DNA of 64,000 nt from assembly GCF_963678975.1 (NCBI RefSeq), contig NC_089276.1, positions 8,477,953 through 8,541,952 on the forward strand, given 5' to 3'. Of the stretch, positions 1 through 11,507 are shown one piece after another. The notes under the pieces are model-generated. The model did no database searches and had not been told where the DNA came from. It saw nothing but the letters and a program-made list of their open reading frames with translations. Source of the DNA: Dysidea avara. Its lineage: Eukaryota > Porifera > Demospongiae > Dictyoceratida > Dysideidae. The translations under genes and the position numbers were made by a program. Within the stretch, counting starts at the first letter, position 1, and each line of letters begins with the position of its first letter.

Positions 1-122
1 TTTTTTAGGTTTTATTCTTCATGCAATCCTTGCACATTAAATTTTCTTATTCTATTATTTAGCAAGCTTTATAAGACAATTGAATAGCTAGAGTGCTATC
101 CTCTGATCTCAATGGATAAGAC

Positions 123-1340
123 ATGGAGGTACTAGAAGAGTGTGTCATTTGCAATCTACCCATAGAAGCATTATCCAAAGTTACCCTAGGAGAAAAGGGA
201 TGTGCAAGCATCAATAAGGCAAGTGAAGAAAGAAGAGACACTGTGCATTGCGTACCTGGACAGTTGGTACACCAGGAATGTCGCCGCCAATATTGTAAAC
301 CAGATCAAATAGCTAAAACTTTAAGAGTGAAAGAAGAACAACCAGGTACAGCAACAGCTACAAACACTGGTAAGCATATGCTTAGGTCAACACAGAGGGA
401 ATTTAATTTTGGCACTGACTGCTTCTTTTGTGGTGAACCAGCAATTGTTGACAAAAAAAGAAAAACTTCAGAAGTTGTAACTGCAAGAACAGTTGAAATG
501 AGAGCCACAATTCTAGCAGTGTGTCATGACAGGGGGGATGATTGGGCAAATGCAGTACAGGCTAGAGTATTACAAGTTCATGATCTACACGCAGCTGATG
601 CAGTCTATCATAGAGTGTGCAGTGTCAATTTTCGCACCATGAAAAACATGCCCTTGGCTCATGGATCAGAAGGGAATACTTCAAAAAAGGTGAAGTTAGG
701 TCGACCACAAGAGAAGCAACAATCAGATGCATTTCTTGAGACTACCAAATTCCTTGAAGAAAATGATGATGAACAGATTACTATTTATGATTTGATCCAA
801 CACATGGAAGAGTGTATGGTTGACAGCGAGCTAGGTGCTTACAGTTATCAATATATGCAGCAAAAGCTCAAAGAACATTTTGGAGATAGAATTATTGAGA
901 CGGAGATCAATGGTAAACCAAATGTTGTTACTTTTAGAAATAAAGCCAAGACAATCCTCCATGAATTTTATTGCCATCATGATACTGATTCTGAAAAGGA
1001 AAAGATGAGGATAATAGAAACCGCAGCCAAATTAATCAGGGAAGACATTAAAGCAGTGAAAACATCTAACTCTGTTTACCCAGGCTTTGAAAATCTAGGA
1101 TCTGATGTATGTATCAACTTTTTACCAGAGTCTCTGAGATTGTTTCTTACAGGTTTAATTACAAGAAAAGAAAACCAGATGAAAATTGCTTCAATTGGGC
1201 AAGCTATAATGCAGGCAGCTCGTCCCAGAGTTTTATTGGTACCTTTACAAGTTGGTTTGGGTGTGCAACTGCATCACCAGTATGCATCACGCTTCCTCAT
1301 CGATACATTACATCAGCATGGTTTCTTCCCATATACTAGC
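123..1340 (+). CDS. Cys/His-rich protein of an uncharacterised multicopy metazoan family, 5' part
   Basis: The reading frame opens at the ATG at 123 and stays open to 1634, but only about the first 405 residues look like protein. The N-terminus has CVIC near residue 8, then spaced C, H and C residues ending QLVHQECRRQYC, and a second cluster starting CFFC near residue 98 and ending YHRVCSVNFR. Two or three zinc-binding modules are likely. A charged, helical middle follows, and a segment QVGLGVQLHHQYASRFLIDT near residues 373-395. I recall this layout from large uncharacterised families in cnidarians, molluscs and sponges, often multicopy and possibly transposon-linked; that is memory, not a search. 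After about 1340 the composition is intron-like, so the gene is either spliced here or truncated. No partner exon was found. No function is claimed. Confidence 0.55.
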
Positions 1341-1973
1341 CACCTTTGCATAGCAAATTCAAAATTGTACAGTTTGCAATATAATTGGTGGATCTGTGTG
1401 TTAGGCCTATATACAGTGTGTAACTGCTTCAAGCTAACAATAGTACAGACTGGTTTCCATGGTAACAGTCAAGTCCTGAAGTGCCACAAATCTCCTTTGT
1501 CATTTTTTGTCTTTTACCACAGCTTAAAGTGTGCTTCCAGTCAAGAAAAGAACACTACTATAGTGAAAACCTTAAATTTAATTAAGTGCGTGGGCGGCCA
1601 ATTTTTTGATCAGTTAAATGGCTCTAACTTCTGAACGAAATGAGCTATTGACTTCAAATAAGTATCACATTGTTCCTTTCAGTGAGACCATTCATTTGAT
1701 ACCACATTTGACCAATTTGGTTGATATTTGGATGAAATATAGGCAAAATTCTCAATTTTTGCCAAAAATTGGCTGTAAAAGGTCACTAAAAGGTCACTTT
1801 CCCGTCATGGGATTCCTTAGGACTTTTGATATGTTATAGAGTACAATTTTCTGTGCTAGGAACTGTTAAGAAAGCTTGTGTTGCAATTAGTTAAAGGTTG
1901 ACCCCTTATTTTCCATAAAATGACTGGACTAATAAGACAGAATTGGGGAGCTCACTAATCACTGTTTCAACTT
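1341..1973. other. Non-coding stretch after the Cys/His-rich gene
   Basis: AT-rich DNA. The open frame of the upstream gene runs into it without recognisable protein character. I see no exon, RNA gene or clear repeat. Confidence 0.4.
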
Positions 1974-3640
1974 CTATTCACAATTGTCATTCCAACAACA
2001 GTTGTTGTCTTTTTGTCTTAACTTATGCAGTGGAATTGCAATTTTTCCATAACCTTTTATAAAACGGCGATAGCTAGTTAAACCAAGAAAGTGATTGAGT
2101 TCCTTTAAGTCTTTTGGGATAAGGTAATTAGAGACAGTTTCCACCTTTTTAGGGTCAACATGAACACCCCTTCCAGAGACTATATGTGCCCTAAATACCT
2201 GACAGAACTCTGAGCAAAGCAACACTTGCTTGATTTTAATTTTAAGAAGGCATTTCAAAGTCACTGCAGCGCATTCCTTAACTGAGTAACATGTTCATCA
2301 AAGGTTGTGCTAGAAAATAGTAATATCATCTAGATAGATTAGGCGCTTGTTAAGCGTCAGACCTGAAAGGACACATTAAATTAGGTGTTGGAATGTAGGG
2401 GGCGCATTAGTAAGCCTGAAAGGCATCACATTAAAGTTGTAGTGGCCATATGGAGTAGAAAAGGGTGTTTTTTTGTCGCGTTCTGTCATTTCCACTTGCC
2501 AATACTCAGATGCCAAATCTAAGGTAGTAAAGTAGGTGGCACCAGATAATGAATCTAAAGTTTTGTTGATTCTGGGGAGTGGATAGGTTCTTCTGGAGCA
2601 GAAAATACATCAGTAAATTCAGAAAGCAAGGACTGTAGCTGGTCACTCTGATCCTCTGTAAGATGTGTCGATTGACATCAGGACTCTGGCATTGCAAAGA
2701 TGGTTCCTGAGGCTAAACATCTTCTTGCTCTACAATGTACACCTTGTGTCTTGGTGTGAATGATGCCAATGAGTGTCTTTATAAATTTTAATTGGATAAG
2801 GTCCCAAATTTACAACAGGTATCATGAGCTTCTGTGACGACATTCACAGATCGGCCAACTGAGATGTGTTTAGGAAGGGGGTTCCATGCTGCAGGGGTTC
2901 CATGAGTCCCTCTGCACTCAGCACATCACAACTCTTAAGTTTACATTGAATGGCTTTTGAGGGATCTCTTGCATAATCAATGCATTGACAGTAGTCACCA
3001 CTGGCTGTGCTTGAGAAGTGCCAATAGTTTTAATAGGGACTGCTACCTGTCGATCAGCTAGTAGTAAGCTACTGTTCCTACAGTCTATCAAAGCACTGTG
3101 CTAGACTAAAAGAATCTGCACCTAATGTCAGCAACTGACAACTGTTTAACTACTGTGAAAATCTGGCTATATTTGTGCTCACCGATCACAATATACACTA
3201 CTATTTGGCCAACTACATCTAAGGGTGAGCTATTGGCTCCAAATGTGGCCACACGTATAGGGGTAACCTGCAGTTGCAATAACTCACTCAATGTATCACA
3301 GCGTACCACCAATACTGCTGCCCCAGTGTCTATAAGGAACTGGACAGACATGTCACCCATTTGCCCACGTACATAAAATATAGTGAAAACATTAAAACTA
3401 CCTGTACTTACTTCAATAGGTATATGGTTGGGGAGTCCAGTGGCTTAACTCTTGTCCCTTGGCCAGTTGGCCACTGGTCCAACTGGCCTATTGTAGTTTA
3501 AAGGACAGTCAGCTTGAAAATGTCCCTCTTCTTGGCATGTCCAATAGGTTGGTCTTATTCCTCCATACCCTCTCCCTCGGTGGTTATTCTGTTGAAAATG
3601 TGGTCTGTATGACTTTTTTCTCTTCTGATTATCCTGCATG
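1974..3640 (-). pseudogene. Decayed Ty3/gypsy retrotransposon (gag end, protease, RT)
   Basis: Read on the minus strand, domains appear in the normal gypsy order. At 3639-3445 is a nucleocapsid tail with one zinc knuckle whose first cysteine is tyrosine (YWTCQEEGHFQADC). At 3360-3106 is an aspartic protease with FLIDTGAAV. At about 2620-2290 are reverse transcriptase pieces: TLDLASEYWQVEM, a FSTPYGHYNF-like piece and the catalytic YLDDI. At 2264-1974 is the RT to RNase H connection (PKKVETV, FLGLTSYRRFIKG). The pieces lie in different frames and the RT N-terminus between about 2700 and 3100 is not recognisable. RNase H beyond the connection, integrase and LTRs were not found, so this is a fragment with no capacity to move. 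Confidence 0.8.
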
Positions 3641-3654
3641 GCTTTTAGTTGACT

Positions 3655-3905
3655 CTTATTTTGTTAAGATAATTACAACATAAGTACAGGGGTCTAGACT
3701 CAGGGGTACCATGCACTGGGTGGACAGTACAGGAGCCCTGGAAAGACTTACACTATCAAAATTACAATGCAATAGTAATAATTATAGCATGCAGAAAAGT
3801 TCAGTTTGGGCAAACCGATAGATCCCAGTCTGGGGAGGTTCTAGAATTAAAAATCCTGCATGAGCAGGAGACAGCGATGCGAACAGCCTGCTCAAACAGG
3901 GATCG
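3655..3905 (-). mobile_element. LINE 3' end fragment, same family as 42.0-43.6 kb
   Basis: About 250 bp closely match 42003-42225, for example GTCTAGACTCAGGGGTACC followed by the shared ACAGGAGCCCTGGAAAGACT. In the longer copy this is the 3' untranslated region and C-terminal coding end of a minus-strand LINE. Both copies begin at the same TTGTTAAGA boundary, which marks the element's 3' terminus. The fragment lies just upstream, in element orientation, of the decayed gypsy gag. Confidence 0.75.
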
Positions 3906-4163
3906 ATGTCTTTCTGCCTCATGGCAGACTGAGTCAATAATCTTCATAGTCTAGAAACAACCAGCAGCTTTCAAACAACCAACTGTCATCAACTCAGCTA
4001 CTCGTGCAGGAAAGTTACACACTAAGGGCTTGAAAAACCGCAATAGTACAAAATATAGAGCTCTTTGAGTGGGTACTGACAAGTCAGAACGAGACACCAC
4101 AAGAAAAACACTGTGCACCAGTTATGTTAGCTAGCAAAGCCATTGCCCATCAGGCACCACATG

Positions 4164-4266
4164 TATGCACACACACACACACACACACACCACGCACACA
4201 CGCGCACACCTATACATACACGTATACACCTATACATACACGTATACACCTATACATACACGTACA
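4164..4266. repeat. AC microsatellite and 24-bp minisatellite
   Basis: A run of AC dinucleotides is followed by about three near-identical units built from ACCTATACATACACGTATAC. Reading frames here (4124-4354) are artefacts of the repeat. Confidence 0.85.
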
Positions 4267-4339
4267 CAACCCCAAACCCTTCCAAAAAGTTTCTATGGAA
4301 TTTGAAAAAAAAAAATTTAACAATTTTATGTTGACCGAC

Positions 4340-4790
4340 TCTAGCCAAGCATAGCTTGACAATGGATAAGGCTATGGGCCTGGTTTCTTCACTGTTCGAT
4401 GTCACTTTGTCCTGAGATGTGCCTTTTTGCCAACCACAGTATGTACAATACTTGCATCATGTACTTTCCTTTGTCCTCCTTTGTGTTCCAGTTCTTTTCA
4501 CTGACAGCGCAAGGTGTTGATTCACAATAGCACAATGTGGCTTCCCTGTGGCTGTGTTGGCTATTATGCATGTTTATCGCCCATATTTTCCATAGCAACT
4601 GGATTGATCACAGAGACACTTCTCATACTGTTTTTCATTTGTAATGCTGTGTAACAGGCAGAGCATAGCTGAAAACAAAGCTCATTTGCAACCTCCCTTC
4701 TGTTATGTAATCGATTGTTGGGATGTATAAGTTCTGACTCAAAATTCATTTTATGACATGCCTGGTACCATTCTTTTTGTAATGCAGTTC
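4340..4790 (-). repeat. Peptide-like repeat family E, copy 1
   Basis: Minus-strand copy of a four-member family (others at 21110-21357, 30633-31060 and 61310-61690). Two segments translate into peptides alignable between copies. One lies around 4749-4564 (FQLCSACYTALQMKN, matching CQLCSTRYTAFQIKN in the 21.1 kb copy). The other ends at 4389 (WNTKEDKGKYM then AKRHISGQSDIE, matching WDTKEDTGKPM then AKRHLLGRSDIE in the 30.6 kb copy). I do not recognise the protein. It could be a retrocopied gene fragment or an unclassified mobile element. Confidence 0.5.
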
Positions 4791-4835
4791 ATTTGTCATA
4801 ATTATTTTGTAAAAAAGAAAACAAAGTAGAAGGAC

Positions 4836-5075
4836 AAAATTAGGAATTTAAGTTGGATTAGGGATCAAAGAAAAAGTAGTGAAGCTAACTAAAAAAAGGA
4901 AGGTTGCCTATACCTGCAGATATAGTAGTGAACATTTAATCCCTTCAGTCAAGGGTATAGACCAAAATTTAGGGATTTAATGTCCACTAGTATATCTGGA
5001 GGTATAGGCAACCTTCTTTGTTTCCCTTCTTTCACTACTTTTTTTTCTTTGATCCCTGTAAAATTCCTAATTTTT
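4836..5075. repeat. Fold-back MITE, family B
   Basis: Arms of about 110 bp are inverted copies: TTAGGGATCAAAG..AAAGTAGTGAA on the left against TTCACTACTTT..CTTTGATCCC on the right, with GGTTGCCTATACCT shared inside. AAAGTAGTGAAACAAG is the family signature. Other copies are at 5268, 9084, 14129, 17048 and 20830. No coding capacity. Confidence 0.8.
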
Positions 5076-5267
5076 GTTGTTATTATAAATTCATTATATG
5101 TTTGGCTTAACAATGATGCAATGCATGGCTGCTGAAGGAGTCAAAATACCTATTATTTGCAATGTCAGAGCATTAAATTTTTTCCTGGGGTGTTACCAAA
5201 AGTAACTATAACACTGTACTTTGTAACTATATAGCAAAAGAGTATATAACAAACTATTATACTAAAA

Positions 5268-5478
5268 TATTATTATTAAGTTAATAAAGTGGATAAAAGG
5301 TTGTGAAGCAAGATACAATGGATGGTGGTATTATAGTTGTGTGGATGAATCCCTACTTTTTAATGTAATGACATGCTTACATAGGGAGTACTTCCAATAT
5401 AGATATGTTGTAATATCATGATGCATGTATCTTGTTTCACAACTTTTTATTACTTGGATTGCTACTTAATACTTAATA
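5268..5478. repeat. Fold-back MITE, family B, diverged copy
   Basis: Inverted arms carry AAAAGGTTGTGAAGCAAGATAC on the left (split here as AAAAGGTTGTGAA and GCAAGATAC) and GTATCTTGTTTCACAAC on the right. It lies about 190 bp after the previous copy. Confidence 0.65.
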
Positions 5479-5489
5479 ATTTTTATTAC

Positions 5490-5901
5490 TAGGGTTGAGC
5501 GATAATATTGTTTTAACGATACATCGCAACATTTTGAAAGTATCGATATTTTGTTATTAACTATCATGATACCATGCTTGTACATTATTGTTATTAAAAT
5601 CCATTTGTTATGCAGTACTAGGCTAAGAATCCTTGTAAGTCATAATCTGGTTACCCTTGCAGAGGTGTGAACACTATAACATAACCTCATAGTATGTGTT
5701 ACAATAACTGTTACTGTAAACAAGGATGATAGTGGCTAGTTTGATGCTACCTTTAAAGACTTCCTGCAGGAATTCCGAGCAATACACTATGTAGCATCAG
5801 CTATGATTGACTTATTTGTAAGTATCGTGAACTATTCAGTATCATGAATAGTGGCTTTAGCATTGATCGTGATACTAAAATGGCAATATCACTAAGCCCT
5901 A
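5490..5901. mobile_element. hAT-type MITE with perfect 8-bp target duplication
   Basis: The ends TAGGGTTGAGCGATA and AATATCACTAAGCCCTA form the TAGGG..GCGATA type of hAT terminal repeat. The direct repeat TTTATTAC flanks both sides (5482-5489 and 5902-5909), the 8-bp duplication expected of hAT. It is 412 bp, has no transposase frame and is therefore non-autonomous. Confidence 0.85.
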
Positions 5902-6022
5902 TTTATTACTCTTTCATTACTATTCATGTTTCACTATAGTGTAACATAAATATATGGAAGAGTAATAATACATACCATCAAGTATGAAAACGCAGATTAA
6001 CCATGTTGATATGTGATCTTAG

Positions 6023-6358
6023 GTGTTGATGGTCAGTACACAGTCACCATAGTCAGTAATCCAGCTGGTACACCAGTTGATGGATCTCTTAACACATTTG
6101 ACTATCCCATATTGAGTAGTGTCACTCTGACATGTATGGTGGACCCCTTGCCATCAGCTGATGCTACCTACCAGTGGAACACTATGGGATGTTTTACTAA
6201 TGATCGTCATACTACTCCAACATGTTTTCCTACTGGTCAGACAACACAAAGTGTAACTGGTAATGATCTAACTGCAGAGGATGCTGGTACCATTACTTGT
6301 ACTGCAACCATTGGTGGTGTTGACTATAATAGTGAACCATTAACACTTCGTATACCAG
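6023..6358 (+). CDS. Ig-domain exon of a receptor-like membrane protein
   Basis: One exon of 336 bp encodes a complete immunoglobulin-like domain: SVTLTCMV (first cysteine), TYQWNT (core tryptophan) and TAEDAGTITCTA (the D.A..C pattern with the second cysteine), ending in a TLRIP strand. It is bounded by an AG acceptor at 6021-6022 and a GT donor at 6359. Both ends are phase 1, the symmetrical arrangement that lets Ig modules be shuffled. Two extra cysteines (GCF and TCF) may pair with each other. It is the most upstream exon I can assign to the gene that continues with FN3 exons from 13.6 kb. That link rests on phase and strand only. The first coding exon was not found and may lie before the window. 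Confidence 0.8.
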
Positions 6359-6382
6359 GTGTGTGCATAACACTTTGAGACT

Positions 6383-6674
6383 TTACCAAAACAATCAAGC
6401 TGTGAAGGGTGCGGCCCTAAAAAAATTAGGGTGAAAAGGCTGTGAAATGGTGGTGACCAAGAAATGGTTGCAACAATGTTAGTGACACCCAAAAGGCCAG
6501 GTTTTTAATCAAAGGTGGCAGCCAATTAAATAGCTGCAATGATGCTAATGACAATCATTTAATGATCATTGGCATTAACATTGTTGCAGCCATTTCTTGG
6601 CCACCACCTTTAACTTTTTCACCCTGGCTGTGTTGGATGCTACATCATTTTTCACAGTTTGGCTATTTTGGTAT
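6383..6674. repeat. Fold-back MITE, family A
   Basis: The outer arms TTTACCAAAACAATCAAGCTG and CAGTTTGGCTATTTTGGTA are inverted (each near-matching the other's complement), and the inner arms repeat ACCAAGAAATGG against CCATTTCTTGG. The family A signature is AGCTGTGAAAAAGG plus a nearby GCAGCC. Intact copies are at 7072 and 12129. Confidence 0.75.
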
Positions 6675-6792
6675 AGGTGCTTAACACTTCTTGTTGCAAT
6701 TGCAACCATCAAAGCCATACTATGGTGTTTTCTACTTATTTATCTTTTTTTCCCTTTACTACAGGAACAAGAGAAAGATATGTATGTGACTA

Positions 6793-7017
6793 CAGTGCTC
6801 CCTTAATTATCCGACCTTGGATTATTCGAACACTTGGTTATCCAAGCGATTAAATGGCTGTTGTATTAGAATGTCTTTGTGTCTAAAGTGTGCATTCTAT
6901 TAGAGTAATTGAACAGGGCTCTGTATATATAATGAATGCCCTTCAATTATCTAAACTTTTTGATCATCTGAACACGTGTCTCGGTACCAAGAGAGTCGGA
7001 TAGTTGAGGGAGTTCTG
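6793..7017. mobile_element. Pogo/Tigger-like MITE
   Basis: The ends CAGTGCTCCCTTAATTATCC and GGATAGTTGAGGGAGTTCTG are inverted and resemble pogo/Tigger termini (CAG then TTATCCG). The left flank is TA and the right flank TT, so the expected TA duplication is one base off. It carries one copy of the CTATTAGAG motif near 6898. Confidence 0.65.
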
Positions 7018-7071
7018 TTTGTGTCTATTTAACCTATTTTTGTGTATAATTTTGCAACTGTATAGTATGAT

Positions 7072-7269
7072 CTAAACCAAACAGCCAAGCTGTGAAAAAG
7101 GGTGCAGCCTCCATGGTGAAAAATATGAAATTAAAGGTGGCGGCCAAGATATGGCTGCAATAATGTTAATACCTTCATTTGCAGCCATTTCATTGGCAGC
7201 CACCTTTGATTTCACTTTTTTCTCCTTGAGGGTCACACCCTTTTTTCACAGCTCAGTTGCTGTGGTTTA
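7072..7269. repeat. Fold-back MITE, family A
   Basis: Near-complete palindrome: TAAACCAAACAGCCAAGCTG opens it and CAGCTCAGTTGCTGTGGTTTA closes it, with GTGAAAAAGGGTGCAGCC against GGGTCACACCCTTTTTTCAC inside. Confidence 0.8.
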
Positions 7270-8585
7270 AACATCACTTCCTCTTGTAATTGCATAAGGT
7301 ATACACATAGATGTGTGTCACTATATGTATGCAAGTGTATAACCATTTACATATAAGCAACACATAAGCATGATAAAGGAAAAAGGTTGTGTAACATGTG
7401 GTGGTGCATCAACATTACAACAATACAGAAGTTAATCTCATAGGTATCGCAGGCTATGTGGTTATTGAAATCATTGAGCGATAAAATGGTGTTATGAGGT
7501 TGGCCATTGGCCAGTGTATGACTATAAATTGATGACCATAAAATTTCAATGGACTCAACAGTTTAGTTTACCTCGTGTGCTCAATCACTTACCTCTGTTA
7601 GTCCTTGAGTTAAAATGATTGTCTGGTTACCCTGTGTGTAATCCAATCTGTGAAAAAGGGTGCAGCCTTCCAAATTAATCATAAGCTGGTATAAAAAAAT
7701 GTGATATCAAAGGGAAATGGCTGCAATAATATACTGTCACTTGACTTGAAACATCAAATGGTACTGTCGTACCCCTTTAAAAATCATCCTACATACATTT
7801 TATGTGGTGAAAATCACCTTTACAGAATAGTACTAGACCATATATTTCATAAAACAGCATTAAATACAACAAAACACTTACAGGTGGCCGGATATAAAAT
7901 TTTAAAAATTACCAAAAACTCCAATTTTAGTCTCACTGCCTCACTCACTGCCTGACCACAGTTACAAGCCTAGAGCCTAAACAAAGCAGCGCACAGTCAC
8001 CATTTTACGTCACAATAACAAACTCACCGGTGGGATGTGCCTTTTGGGATTCTGATGAGTGTACGCTCTGTGCACCTTGTCTTTCCTTTTATCTTCAATA
8101 AGGTTGGTTGTCTTCTTCTTCAAGCATCGAAACCATACCAAAGCTTTAATTTTCCATATCAACACTTTTCTGTAGACGCCACCAAATTATTTCAGAAAGT
8201 GCTTATGCTGCTGAAAGAGCGGAGTGCTTAAAGTGTTGCACATGAAACGTTAAGGCTGCTGAGTTGTCACTTCGACTTTTTTTGCCAACGCCTGGACTGC
8301 AATTGACGAAGAGATTTGTTACTTGACGGCTTGTTCCTCTGAACACACTAACTCAGCCACTCAGTGCCGGATGGCGAGATCAGCGAGTCAGTGATTCATT
8401 TAATTGGATAGTACTCGAGTGGAAATTGTATTACTTCATCCTGTTAGTTGAGACTAAACTCCAGACAACTAAAAGGGCCTGTTCGTTTGAACAATTTCCG
8501 GCTGGGGTGAATAGAACGTGGATCATCGTACTGAGACAGGTCATAGGTCTGAGCACCACTGCTACTACGTTCAAAGGTAAGCTAT
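7270..8585. other. Intronic or intergenic, no gene seen
   Basis: A half copy of family A lies at about 7650-7735 (CTGTGAAAAAGGGTGCAGCC). The stretch 8000-8580 is richer in GC and CpG than its surroundings, but no frame there has domain character. Confidence 0.35.
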
Positions 8586-9010
8586 GCATGCTAATACGGG
8601 CCTATGTAGGGACCCTCCAATTATGCTGGCATAATTATGTGCATAATAGGTGCCTGAAAGCATTGAGCATAACGCTAGCATAATAGAAAGAATATTTGAA
8701 CCATATGGCTTGATGATTAAAATACATATCATATACTCTAATAGAACAGTCAATAACTCTAATAGAACAATCAGGTAGCTGACTGTTCTATTAGAGTATA
8801 TCGATCTTTTTCTGTCACATGTATTTTGAGGAGCAAAGGTGTGCTTCAGCCACTTATTATGTACCCATAACTGCAAATTTAAATATGGGAAATATGAGGC
8901 ATAAAGCTTGAGCATAACTTGGGAATAATAGGTAAAATTTTAGGGCAGTGCAGCATAGCATAATAGGTAAAATTTTGAGCATAATAGGCAGATCCTTAGC
9001 CGCCTATGTG
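8586..9010. repeat. GCATAATAGG-rich repeat with an embedded hairpin
   Basis: GCATAATAGG-type words recur, together with the phrase ATAGGTAAAATTTT. The same words recur at 48738-49110, so this is a dispersed family. An inner hairpin at 8733-8807 is made of converging copies of the CTCTAATAGAAC motif. Confidence 0.55.
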
Positions 9011-9083
9011 CTTCCAATTTTGGCACAGTACGTACTTTAATAAACTGTAACTAGCTAGCTGTGCTACAACAAAAACTAAACAA

Positions 9084-9351
9084 ACTAGTATTTTTAAAAA
9101 TTGTTAATTTAAAATGAAGTAGGAATCTTTGCAATAAAAAGTAGTGAAACAAGAGATGAATGATGGCATTACAGCATAGCTTGATGGGAAAGTCCCTACT
9201 TTGGCACATTAGCTATAATTTTGCTCATTGCCAAAGTAGGGACTTTCCCATTGAGCTATGCTGTAATACCATCATTCATCTCTTGTTTCACTACTTTTTA
9301 TTGCATAGATCCCTACCTCATTTTTAAATTAACAATTTTTAAAATACTAGT
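9084..9351. repeat. Fold-back MITE, family B, best-preserved copy
   Basis: Two arms of about 125 bp are nearly identical when inverted: ACTAGTATTTTTAAAAATTG against CAATTTTTAAAATACTAGT at the ends, and GTAGTGAAACAAGAGATGAA against TTCATCTCTTGTTTCACTAC inside. The loop is only about 25 bp. Confidence 0.9.
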
Positions 9352-9894
9352 AACAAATTTATTTAATGACATAATATCAGTTACAGGTTTCTGACTCCCT
9401 GCTTCACAGGCTTTTGTTAGCCTCCTTGCAGGTCCCTAGAGGGGTAGTTGTCTAATTTTCTTTTCATATTTGTAAAGCTATGTTGACTTTTTTTCCTACG
9501 GGTAAACAGAAGAACTAGACCAACTTTTGTACTCTTTTAAAATAAATTTTTGTATTACTTTAGTTGCTGAGTGTCACATGTATATTACTGCATGCTCAAA
9601 AGCTAAAGGGATCTCATAACATGCTTGGTATACGCATGTATAGTTGGTTCTCATGTTAGAATTCATTGATATATATATTTATACAGATTTCTATTACATT
9701 GCTAAAGGTTTGGTGACAACAAATCACAGCAAGGCCGACTGCTCTATTAGAGTATCTCGATGATGTGACTTATGTATGTTTGGTATAAAGCCTGACTGTT
9801 TATTTAAAAAAAAAAAAACAGTTTTGTGGTACAACTGCACATAGAATTTTCTAGAGTTTCCATGGATAGATCTATGAAATTTTATGCTAGTATA

Positions 9895-9975
9895 GGTGAA
9901 CAACTGACAGCAGTAGCATAGTGGTAAAGGGTTTAGCATATAGGTGTTGAGGTCCCTGGTTGAAACCTTGAACTA
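9895..9975 (+). repeat. tRNA-like SINE head
   Basis: TAGCATAGTGG at 9914-9924 matches the pol III A-box consensus exactly, and GGTTGAAACC at 9959-9968 is one base off a B box. The spacing fits a tRNA-derived SINE. It does not fold as a functional tRNA that I can recognise. Confidence 0.45.
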
Positions 9976-10289
9976 TTTTTCAATTGCATGTTATTATTTT
10001 TATTTCTTGGTGACTGTTCTATTAGAGTATCTCAATCACACTTATTTCGCTTGTTTGGTATTTTTGTCTCTTTAGCCAAGTACTTTTAAATCATAAAGGT
10101 CGCACTATGATGGTCAGCCTATTTGAATACCGATTTCTAACTTGTTTCTGTCAGTAGTTTATCCTGCAGGCATGACAAAATTGTACTTGTAATTTTAAAA
10201 ATTGTTCGTAACTTTGCACACCACTTTTACAAATCTACACACAAATTAGAAGGTACATGTGCTATATAATATGCAAGTTTTCTATCCCA

Positions 10290-10660
10290 CAGAAGCCATA
10301 TATCAAAGTAAACAACTAGGAGTGTATGGTAGTTAAAACCCAGTACATATTATGGAAATTACACATTAAAAGAAGTGCAATCAAAGCAAACTGAAGTCAT
10401 ACACACTATAAAATCTACAAGTTCAGCAAAATTTGAAGCCATACACACTATAAAACTACATTTTAGCAAAAATTGAAGCCTTACCATTACAAAAACTACA
10501 TATTCAGCAAACAATTAAGCCATGCACAACTGACATGCTTATTAACACATTGTTTATGAACTTGATTACTTCCAAGTGTGGGATAGAAGCTAGTTAAACC
10601 CCAGTGCGTGGGAGTATCAAAGCGCCGCGCTGGGTTATAACTACCATACAGCTAGACAGA
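10290..10660. repeat. Inverted-repeat element with internal tandem repeats
   Basis: GTATGGTAGTTAAAACCCAG at about 10324 is the inverse of CTGGGTTATAACTACCATAC at about 10629. Between them (about 10391-10540) are three to four diverged direct repeats of about 50 bp built on GAAGCCATACACACTATAAA. An AGCGCCGCGCT to AGCGGCGCT hairpin overlaps the right end. Confidence 0.6.
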
Positions 10661-11293
10661 GCGGCGCTGCTACTGTACGATATATTAGTTATCACCCAGT
10701 GATAACTAACTTATCACCCTGTTGCGGAGCCACTCAGTCTCTTTCGTGACATCATAATAACCGCGAATGGCATTGTTTATCGATGGAACAAAGAGCCAAA
10801 TAAGGAAATATTGATACAAAACACACCAATACAGCACTTAAAACTAGCTAAATCTTACAAGAAAACTGTTAATCCTTTACACAATAACACTACAAGTTAC
10901 CAATACCGTGATAGCTAGTTTAACAAATGTCAAGAATAGTCCGTGACGATTTTCGCTCCAGCAATCACTCCCAACGGTCACTATGGTGAAGAACTAACTT
11001 CCTCTAGCTTCATCGTTCTATCTTGGACTATGGTAGCCACTTGTTGGTCTTTATTTTTCTCTTGCACACCACGCGACACCACCATACCAATTTCTGACGA
11101 AGGCGAATCGTACCTGGAACCGCTGCTTCATAACACCGCCCTTCGCTACAGTTTGTAGGCAGTATGTAAGGTCTCTCTTGTAGCTACGAAGTAGAATCTC
11201 CACACAATTCGGACGAAATCTTGAGCACAGTGACAGGAACTCAAACCGGAACTTAATTTACTATCCGTAAACTTCTGCGCACTCCCGTGCACT
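10661..11293. other. GC-richer gap, no gene assigned
   Basis: The segment holds a TTATCACCCAGTGATAACTAA hairpin near 10687 (TTATCAC..GTGATAA). Its reading frames, such as 10943-11158, have no recognisable domain. Confidence 0.35.
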
Positions 11294-11507
11294 GGGATAT
11301 AAAACAGTTATATCCCGTATACTCGGATGATATCATTGTTATTACACTCGTCCTCGGCTCTGCCTCGGACTCGTGTAATAACAATGATATCACCCTCGTA
11401 CCGGGATATAACTATAACTTACACCCCACCTGCACTCGTTGGATATCTAGTTATCAACACCTCTCTTTGCCTTGGGTTGATAACGATATCCTACTTGTGG
11501 TGGGGTT
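11294..11507. repeat. Two adjacent perfect or near-perfect hairpins
   Basis: GATATCATTGTTATTACAC at 11328-11346 is the exact inverse of GTGTAATAACAATGATATC at 11372-11390, and outer AGTTATATCCCG pairs with CGGGATATAACT. A second hairpin at 11433-11507 pairs ACCCCACCTGC-type and GGATATC arms with GATATCC and GTGGTGGGGT. Both could extrude as cruciforms. Confidence 0.75.

Noticed and set aside
4124..4354. His/Thr-rich reading frames
   Set aside because: Produced by the AC microsatellite and minisatellite.
8571..8915. 114-codon minus-strand frame
   Set aside because: Falls within the GCATAATAGG repeat and a motif hairpin.
9895..9975. Functional tRNA gene
   Set aside because: A and B boxes are present but no complete cloverleaf could be drawn; a SINE head fits better.
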